Source of the DNA: Hymenoscyphus infarciens
Taxonomy: Eukaryota > Ascomycota > Leotiomycetes > Helotiales > Helotiaceae
Direction of reading: 5' to 3'
DNA: 64,000 nucleotides
Assembly (NCBI GenBank): GCA_001414345.1
Contig: LLCB01000239.1
Coordinates: forward strand, 29,037 to 93,036
The notes under the pieces were generated by a model. The model did not search any database and was not told where the DNA came from. It saw only the letters and a program-made list of their open reading frames with translations. Shown here piece after piece: positions 56,393 through 64,000 of this stretch (within the stretch, counting starts at the first letter, position 1; the number at the start of each line of letters is the position of its first letter). A program made the position numbers and the translations under genes.

Positions 56393-56712
56393 CGCGATGG
56401 AGGTTGGAGAGCTCTTCTGAATGTCGAGGTACTCGGGGAGGGAGATATTATTGCGGTAGGAGGAATGGCATGGCGGAAGTTGCTCGAGTAGTATCTTACT
56501 AACGATGGTATGGCATAGCTATAACGCAGCTGTTAAAGCAATCCCAGAGAACTATGTAGAGTACTTGGGTGTTTTGTGGTTTGCGTTGATTTTTCGATTT
56601 CTTTTTGAATTACAGGTCTGTGACAGCCTCGTCGCCGAGGCTCACATCCCGGAGCACTCAAAGCTTCAAGATTCAAGACAAATCCCTCTTCCCCTCCTAA
56701 CACACAAATACG
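56393..56712. promoter_or_regulatory. Divergent promoter region
   Basis: 320 bp between the starts of the 640-aa protein gene (minus) and the thioesterase gene (plus), so it serves both. A CT-rich, C-rich leader (CCCTCTTCCCCTCCTAACAC) precedes the thioesterase ATG. Confidence 0.5.
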
Positions 56713-57678
56713 ATGATAACCCGAATACCCATCTCTATTCTCGCGGCGGCTCCAAAACCGAGAACAGCTTCAATACATCGAGTTAAACAATCCAAAGCTA
56801 TCAAACCTACCACGCGAATACCCCTCCAACCCCAACGTCAGCTACGACAATACTCTAGTCCCCCAAAAACATATTTCCAACCTGGAGATCCTTTCAATCC
56901 GAACTCGCAAACACCCAATTCTCCTCCCTCTCCTCCACTTCCTCCCAAGACATATTTCCAACCTCTCGACTCCCAAAATGTAGCATCTCTCGGCCCTGAT
57001 TCACAGATCTACAATATACCAGTACAACCTCCACCAAAGAAACCGCGTTCTCTGCGCACGCCAATATTCGCAGCCTCATTCCTCTTCGTAGGTTTAATTT
57101 TCGGCACAGTCGCCTCCCTCGCATTCACAGGGGACACACTAGAACCCGGCTCGGAAGAGGATCGATTGGCACTCGAAAAACACCAAAACAATTTCGACAG
57201 ACTTCCAATAGTGCAATCCCTCTCAAACAGCCCCGACTGGAAGCCGTGCGAATTGAAAGAACACAAATACATACAACGAGCAATAGGTGGTACCCGAGGG
57301 GTAGCATTGCGGAGAACCTTCCTCAACCGATGGACGGGGGAAGTGGTAGCCGTCATTCGTTTTGGAAAAGGGACTGCTGGCTGGCCGACGGTTGCACATG
57401 GTGGTGTTACGGCCACGATGGTTAGTGAGGTAGCGGCGGTTTGTGCGGAGCTTTATTCGCATGATGTGGATCTGAGGGCTGTTTCCCAGAGTGTGGAATA
57501 CAAAAGTCCTGTTTCTACGTTAAGTTATTATGCTATCAGGGCAGTGCCTCAGCCCCGACTTCCGGGGGATAGCTCGTTTGGCGTGGTGTGTACACTGGAA
57601 GCTACGGATAATGTTAATGGAGCGGTAGTGTGTATGTCCTCTGCGGTGAGGTTTGAGAAAAATGAAGAACAGGTGTAG
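56713..57678 (+). CDS. Hotdog-fold thioesterase-like protein, probably mitochondrial
   Basis: 321 aa, intronless. The Arg-rich N-terminus without acids (MITRIPISILAAAPKPRTAS) looks like a mitochondrial presequence. A Pro-rich segment with a duplicated PPKTYFQP motif follows, then one TM helix (about residues 117-138, IFAASFLFVGLIFGTVASLA). The C-terminal hotdog domain has TFLNRWTGEVVAVIRFGKG and the HGGVTATMVSEVAAV helix (PaaI/THEM4-like HGG motif), then VEYKSPVSTLSYY. Such proteins hydrolyse acyl-CoA thioesters; in fungi this TM-hotdog layout is found in inner-membrane or matrix-facing proteins of unknown substrate. It is convergent with the asparaginase gene. Confidence 0.82.
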   Translation: MITRIPISILAAAPKPRTASIHRVKQSKAIKPTTRIPLQPQRQLRQYSSPPKTYFQPGDPFNPNSQTPNSPPSPPLPPKTYFQPLDSQNVASLGPDSQIYNIPVQPPPKKPRSLRTPIFAASFLFVGLIFGTVASLAFTGDTLEPGSEEDRLALEKHQNNFDRLPIVQSLSNSPDWKPCELKEHKYIQRAIGGTRGVALRRTFLNRWTGEVVAVIRFGKGTAGWPTVAHGGVTATMVSEVAAVCAELYSHDVDLRAVSQSVEYKSPVSTLSYYAIRAVPQPRLPGDSSFGVVCTLEATDNVNGAVVCMSSAVRFEKNEEQV

Positions 57679-58059
57679 ATGAACTTCGTTTGATTTTGTT
57701 GTCATTTTTGCGATTGCTGAATGCTGTATACCCTCATGTATTATATCTTATGATTAGACTGTATTAAATGTCAAAACCGCATGAAGTCAACCATTATGGT
57801 ATGACTTGTAGTCTACAAGAATTCCCGTGGACAAATGGTCTGTGGATTTCATGATATACCCTCCATTTCAAAAGTAAAGGATCTGCCATAACATCTTCAA
57901 AAACTCTCGTCATTTCTAAATTCTACAAATTATTCTAGCTTTTTCCCGCCCCAAGCCCTCCAAGTTCATTTCCAAAACCTCATCAATCATTACTCCCATT
58001 CCAGAAATATATACACATCCATCAAGTCATTAAGTCCGCCCTTCCCCTACCACTCTTCT
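57679..58059. terminator. Convergent 3' region
   Basis: 381 bp between two convergent stop codons (thioesterase and asparaginase). It should contain both polyadenylation regions. AT-rich; no gene or repeat seen. Confidence 0.45.
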
Positions 58060-59328
58060 CTAAGCACCAGTAGCAAAGGAGAACACCTCCTTGACTTCCG
58101 TGATATTCTTTCCATTGGCCAATAGAACCCCCAAAAGAATTCTGGACTTATAAGGATTCAAGTATCCAGAAGCAATGTGGATAGCAGTCTCGCTCTCAAC
58201 TCCCGAGGAAGGGACCTCTCCAGACATTGCTCGAGTGGATTGGATGATTGGGATTCCCTTGTTGTTGATTATATCTTCCATAGCGAGGGAAAAGGGAGTT
58301 GATGTTGAGCCCGCGCCTGAGCCTGCAATCTATTTGGGCCGTTAGTACATTTATTCCAAGTTCTTGGATTCGAGGTTCGGAAAGGGGAACGTACGACAAT
58401 GCCTTTAGCACCACTCTCAACAGCATTATAAAGAGTATCATTACTCATATCCTCATAACTCATCAAAATATCCACCCTCGGAATCGCCGTAACATTCTGC
58501 ACACTAAACGCCCTCTTCCCAGTCGGCTTCACAGGCGGATAAAAGAAATAAGGAGTATTCGACACCACCTCGCCCAAGTTTCCTTGCTCAGGAGCTTTGA
58601 ATGTATCCATGGTATTAGCATTAGTCTTCGTCACATAATATGCGGAAATAATCCTATCATTCATCACCACCATCGCGCCTCGATCTCTTGCTTTTGGATC
58701 AACTGCTACGGTGACGGCTTGGAGGAGGTTGAATGGTCCGTCGGCTGAGATTGCGGTTGCCGGGCGCATGGCACCGACGATTATGACTGGTTTTTGGCAG
58801 TTGATGACTGTATCGAGGAAGAAAGCTGTCTCTTCGAGGACATCTGTGCCGTGGGTGATTACTGCGCCGCTCATGAGGGGATCGTTGCAGACGTAGGTGT
58901 TTATTTGATGGGCGATTGTGAGGAGGATGGAGGAGGTAACGTCTGGGGAGCCGACATTGGAGATTTGAATGCCCGCAACGTTGGAGACATTTAGGAGTTC
59001 GGGGACAGCTGAGATGAGGGTGAGTATGCCGAGGGCTCCAGCTGTGTACCCTGTCGTTGCTGTTGAGTCTGACGAGGAGCCGGCGATTGTTCCTCCTGTT
59101 GTTTGTTAGTTTGGTTTTCGCAAGGAAGGGGAGGGGGAAGTGGTTATGGGAAAGGGAGAACGAACCAGTAGCGAAAATGGTAACATTAGGTAAAGATCCA
59201 TTCATCTGTGTGAAATTGAGACCATTCGAATTGGTAAAGACAAATGGATTTTCCTCTCTAGGAAAGAGCAACGGGGAGGCGGATCCCACCGTCGCCAAAG
59301 AGAGCAACAAAGTATTTCGAGACAACAT
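58060..59328 (-). CDS. Secreted L-asparaginase (type II)
   Basis: Hydrolyses L-asparagine to aspartate and ammonia outside the cell. Three exons give 377 aa: 59328-59166, 59095-58395, 58329-58060, with introns of 70 and 65 bp. Signal peptide MLSRNTLLLSLATVGSASPL. The first splice completes IFATGGTIAGSSSDSTATTG, the catalytic-Thr motif of the family. The second catalytic motif is ITHGTDVLEETAFFLD, followed by KPVIIVGAMRPATAISADGP. The second splice gives GAKGIVIAGSGAGSTS. The C-terminus RILLGVLLANGKNITEVKEVF is typical. Length matches secreted fungal asparaginases (about 360-390 aa). N-glycosylation sequons (NVT, NVS, NDT) are present. Intact. Confidence 0.93.
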
Positions 59329-60225
59329 TTTGAGAACCGATATATTTAGAACTCAACAAGCAGAGATTCAAAGATACAACAAAACCTGGACAACAAGAGA
59401 AAGACAAAAGAAACCTTCTAGAAGACCCTCGCCCTCTCTTATACCTCCCCCAACTCCCCATCTCTCGGAATATCCCATCCTCTCAAGCTACCATCCATCC
59501 ATCCCATCTCTGTTCTTGAAATCCACAAAGACGGCTCCTTATCAGCAGATCAAAAGACCAACAAGTAAAAAAGTCTTGTCATGATAAATCGCGTATCCGC
59601 GATGTCAAAAGAAAATTATTTTGGTACTGCACCCACTCTTGGGAACTTCTGTACCTTAGACCTCCAGGTACCGAGAAAGAAGCGAGAAGATAACACAGCC
59701 GAGCCGACGCCCATCTCGTAAAGAGAGGAGATACCCCACTTGGGGCTTGCCCGTGAGGGAGATAAGGAGAAATCCGGGAGGTTGGTGTTGATTTAAGTTT
59801 GACAGGGAGAGCTTGGGGAGAACGTTATCTTTTGATGGTTGGGACTGACGTAGGCTAATAATTTGTTATGTTTTTGGGCTTGACAGCTTGGGGATAAGCA
59901 CTTGCTTTTCAAGCTCCAATTGAGGCAGTGTGAACGTAGCTTCAGCATGCTTTTCCTCACAGTCAATAGGATCTGACAATCAACCCAGAAGCCATCGAAA
60001 TGGAGGGTACGTACTCGAGCATCCCATTGATTGTCCCAATCATCCCCAAACAAGTCATAATAGCAACAAAAAAACACGACAATGGCTTGTCGTCCTTGTC
60101 AACATGGAACCCCGCTCAGACCGCTTCTCCAAGGAAACACTCTTAAGAACACCTTAGGCATGCACAGACACCCTGCCAAGGGTCGGATCTTATGTGTATA
60201 TCTAACCATGAGTTTATAAGAACCG
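59329..60225. other. Asparaginase upstream region and satellite border
   Basis: Contains the asparaginase promoter. A 175-codon plus-strand frame across 59057-59584 is antisense to the gene start and not protein-like. From 59600 to 60225 no gene or RNA was recognised. The satellite begins just after about 60225. Confidence 0.4.
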
Positions 60226-63200
60226 GTTTTTATATACTTGATTAATTTATTAATTACCTATATAAAAAAAGTATAAGGTAATAGATTTATTTATCGATTA
60301 CTTTATAATAAATTTAAGAGAAATAGAAGTAGGTAATTAATTTATTTAGTAATTATACTAGTAAAAATAATACTAGGTAATTAATTTATTTATTAATTAC
60401 CTTACTAGAAATAATAATACTAAGTAATTAATTAATTTATCGATTACCTTATTAGTAATAATAATACTAGGTAATTGATTAATTTATTAATTACTTTACT
60501 AGAAATAATACTAGGTAATCGATTTATTTATCGATTACCTTACTAGAAATAATAATACTAAGTAATTAATTAATTTATCGATTACCTTACTAGTAATAAG
60601 AATACTAGGTAATTGATTAATTTATCGATTATCTTACTAGTAATAATAATAATAGTAATCGATTTATTTATCGATTATCTTAGTAATAATAATACTAGAT
60701 AATTGATTTATTTATCGATTACCTTACTAGTAATAATAATACTAGGTAATCGATTTATTTATTAATTACCTTACTAGTAATAATACTACTAGGTAATCGA
60801 TTTATTTATTAATTACCTTACTAGTAATAATACTACTAGGTAATCGATTTATTTATTAATTACCTTACTAGTAATAATAATACTAGGTAATCGATTTATT
60901 TATCGATTATAGAACTAGTAATAATACTAGATAATTGATTTATTTATCTATTATCTTAATAGTAATAATAATACTAGGTAATCGATTTATTTATTAATTA
61001 CTTTACTAGTAATACTACTAGATAATCGATTTATTTATCGATTAGCTTACTAGTAATAATAATACTAGGTAATTGATTTATTTATCTATTATCTTAATAG
61101 TAATAATAATACTAGATAATCGATTTATTTATTAATTACCTTAGTAATAATAATACTACTAGGTAATCGATTTATTTATTAATTACCTTACTAGTAATAA
61201 TACTACTAGATAATCGATTTATTTATTAATTACTTTACTAGAAATAATACTAGGTAATTGATTAATTTATCGATTATCTTACTAGAAATAATACTAGATA
61301 ATCGATTAATTTATCTATTACTTTAATAGTAATACTACTAGGTAATAATACTAGGTAATCGATTTATTTATCGATTACTTTACTAGAAATAATAATACTA
61401 GGTAATCGATTTATTTATTAATTACCTTACTAGTAATAATAATACTAGGTAATCGATTTATTTATTAATTACCTTACTAGTAATAATAATACTAGATAAT
61501 CAATTTATTTATCGATTATAACACTAGTAATAATACTAGGTAATCGATTTATTTATCTATTATCTTAATAATAATAATACTAGGTAATTAATTTATTTAT
61601 TAATTACCTTACTAGTAATAATAATACTAGGTAATCGATTTATTTATCGATTATAGAACTAGTAATAATACTAGATAATTGATTTATTTATCTATTATCT
61701 TAATAGTAATAATAATACTAGGTAATCGATTTATTTATTAATTACTTTACTAGTAATACTACTAGGTAATCGATTTATTTATCGATTAGCTTACTAGTAA
61801 TAATAATACTAGGTAATTGATTTATTTATCTATTATCTTAATAGTAATAATAATACTAGGTAATCGATTTATTTATTAATTACCTTAGTAATAATAATAC
61901 TACTAGGTAATCGATTTATTTATTAATTATCTTACTAGAAATAATAATACTAAGTAATCGATTAATTTATTAATTACTTTACTAGTAATAATAATACTAG
62001 GTAATTGATTAATTTATCGATTATCTTACTAGAAATAATACTAGATAATCCATTAATTTATCTATTACTTTAATAGTAATACTACTAGGTAATAATTCTA
62101 GGTAATCGATTTATTTATCAATTATCTTAGTAATAATATTACTAGGTAATCGATTTATTTATTAATTACCTTAGTAATAATAATACTAGGTAATTGATTT
62201 ATTTATTAATTACTTTACTAGAAATAATAATACTAGATAATCGATTTATTTATTAATTATCTTACTAGTAATACTACTAGGTAATCGATTTATTTATCGA
62301 TTATCTTACTAGTAATAATAATACTAGGTAATCGATTTATTTATTAATTACCTTAGTAATAATAATACTAGGTAGTCGATTTATTTATCGATTACCTTAC
62401 TAGAAATAATAATACTAGGTAATTATTTTATTTATTAATTACTTTACTAGTAATAATAATACTAGGTAATCGATTTATTTATCGATTACTTTACTAGTAA
62501 TAATAATATAAGGTAATCGATATATTTATCGATTATAGTACTAGTAATAATACTAAGTAATCGATTTATTTATCTATTACTTTAATAGTAATAATACTAG
62601 ATAATCGATTTATTTATCAATTATAGAACTAGTAATAATACTAGGTAATCGATTTATTTATCTATTATCTTAATAGTAATAATAATACTAAGTAATCGAT
62701 TTATTTATTAATTATCTTACTAGTAATACTACTATGTAATTGATTTATTTATCGATTACCTTACTAGTAATAATAATACTAGATAATCGATTTATTTATC
62801 TATTATCTTAATAGTAATAATAATACTAGATAATCGATTTATTTATTAATTATCTTAGTAATAATAATACTACTAGATAATCGATTTATTTATCGATTAC
62901 CTTACTAGTAATAATACTACTAAGTAATTAATTTATTTATTAATTACTTTACTAGAAATAATACTAAGTAATCGATTTATTTATTAATTACTTTACTAGA
63001 AATAATAATACTAAGTAATCGATTAATTTATTAATTACCTTACTAGTAATAATAATACTAGGTAATTAATTAATTTATTAATTACTTTACTAGAAATAAT
63101 ACTAGGTAATCGATTAATTTATCTATTATCTTAATAGTAATACTACTAAGTAATAATACTAGGTAATTGATTTATTTATTAATTATCTTAATAGTAATAA

Positions 63201-64000
63201 TAATACTAAGTAATCGATTTATTAATTACCTTACTAGTAATAATACTAGGTAATCGATTTATTTATTAATTACTTTACTAGTAATAATAATACTAGATAA
63301 TCGATTTATTTATTAATTACCTTACTAGTAATAATAATAATAGTAATCGATTTATTTATCGATTACCTTAGTAATAATAATACTAGATAATCGATTTATT
63401 TATTAATTACCTTAGTAATAATAATACTAGGTAATCGATTTATTTATCGATTATAGTACTAGTAATAATACTAAGTAATCGATTTATTTATCTATTACTT
63501 TAATAGTAATAATACTAGATAATCGATTTATTTATCAATTATCTTACTAGTAATACTACTAGGTAATTAATTTATTTATTAATTACTTTACTAGAAATAA
63601 TACTAAGTAATTAATTTATTTATCTATTATCTTAATAGTAATACTACTAGGTAATAATACTAGGTAATCGATTTATTTATTAATTATCTTAATAGTAATA
63701 CTACTAGGTAATAATACTAGATAATCGATTTATTTATCGATTATCTTACTAGTAATAATAATACTAGGTAATCGATTTATTTATCGATTACTTTACTAGT
63801 AATAATAATACTAGATAATCGATTTATTTATTAATTACCTTACTAGAAATAATACTACTAATATTAATACTACGTAATCGATTTATTTATCGATTACCTT
63901 AGCTAGTAATAATACTACTAGGTAATCGATTTATTTATCGATTACCTAGCTAGTAATAATAATACTAGGTAATCGATTTATTTATCGATTACCTTACTAG
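60226..64000. repeat. AT-rich satellite array with a palindromic core
   Basis: Tandem array running off the window end, unit about 45-50 bp with some longer or shorter units. Core: GGTAATCGAT, TTATTT, ATCGATTACC, a 10-bp-arm palindrome, separated by TTACTAGTAATAATAATACTA. Variation is mostly C/T and G/A (ATCGAT, ATTGAT, ATTAAT; GGTAAT, AGTAAT, GATAAT), and CpA is nearly absent, pointing to RIP acting on an amplified repeat. No open frames. Several longer segments recur as blocks, suggesting higher-order duplication. Confidence 0.93.

Noticed and set aside
59057..59584. 175-codon plus-strand frame
   Set aside because: Antisense to asparaginase exon 1 and its promoter, no recognisable protein features.
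60226..64000. Regularly spaced short palindromes reminiscent of a CRISPR array
   Set aside because: Eukaryotic context, variable unit length, no unique spacers and no cas genes; it is a satellite.
1..64000. tRNA, rRNA and other structured RNA genes
   Set aside because: None recognised by eye on either strand; a covariance-model search would be needed to exclude small ones.

Overview
The window comes from a filamentous ascomycete (Pezizomycotina, possibly a Leotiomycete; the class is inference). Evidence: 45-77 bp GT-AG introns with CTAAC/CTGAC-like branch sites; eukaryotic housekeeping genes (COX15, cytosolic lysyl-tRNA synthetase); fungus-specific families (CAP10/GT90, GH71, NACHT-type ankyrin, caspase-like, NmrA-like); and blocks almost devoid of CpA/TpG, as left by repeat-induced point mutation (RIP).

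Layout. 1-3 kb: conserved convergent pair, COX15 (3' part only) and KRS1. 3.8-17 kb: an accessory island with many broken genes: an ankyrin array (two frameshifts and a stop), an SDR (frameshift, stop, lost catalytic Tyr), an intact Dal5-type MFS transporter, a PL26-like rhamnogalacturonan lyase with one frameshift, an intact alpha/beta hydrolase, an ankyrin relict and a J-domain gene. The last two carry 32-bp and 31-bp tandem duplications that alter the frame. 17.5-23.4 kb: a nest of small inverted-repeat elements that has cut up an NmrA-like gene and a caspase-like gene. 23.7 kb: a small secreted Cys-containing protein at the edge of the AT-rich DNA. 24.5-40.7 kb: a RIP-degraded block. Inside it is a 956-bp miniature LTR element (TSD GAGTA) split by a 5,084-bp LTR retrotransposon (464-bp LTRs, TSD TTAGT), and further right a related 3,283-bp LTR element in the opposite orientation (367-bp LTRs, TSD AATAT). 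41-44.2 kb: an intact GT90 gene. 44.6-48.2 kb: more small elements, a truncated GH71 gene and AT-rich DNA. 48.6-59.3 kb: a gene-rich stretch with glutamate decarboxylase (including a predicted 6-nt exon), poorly recognised fungal genes or relicts, a 640-aa uncharacterised protein, a hotdog thioesterase and a secreted L-asparaginase. 60.2-64 kb: an AT-rich satellite built on a repeated palindrome, running off the window.

The genes do not form one pathway. The closest to a functional group is the MFS transporter beside the rhamnogalacturonan lyase (pectin use), whose lyase carries a frameshift. The main story is genome decay: compact conserved genes alternate with repeat blocks, and genes of two fungal self/non-self or cell-death classes (NACHT-type ankyrin, caspase-like) lie here as wrecks. 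All identifications are from reading the sequence. No database search was possible, and single-base frameshifts could be assembly errors.
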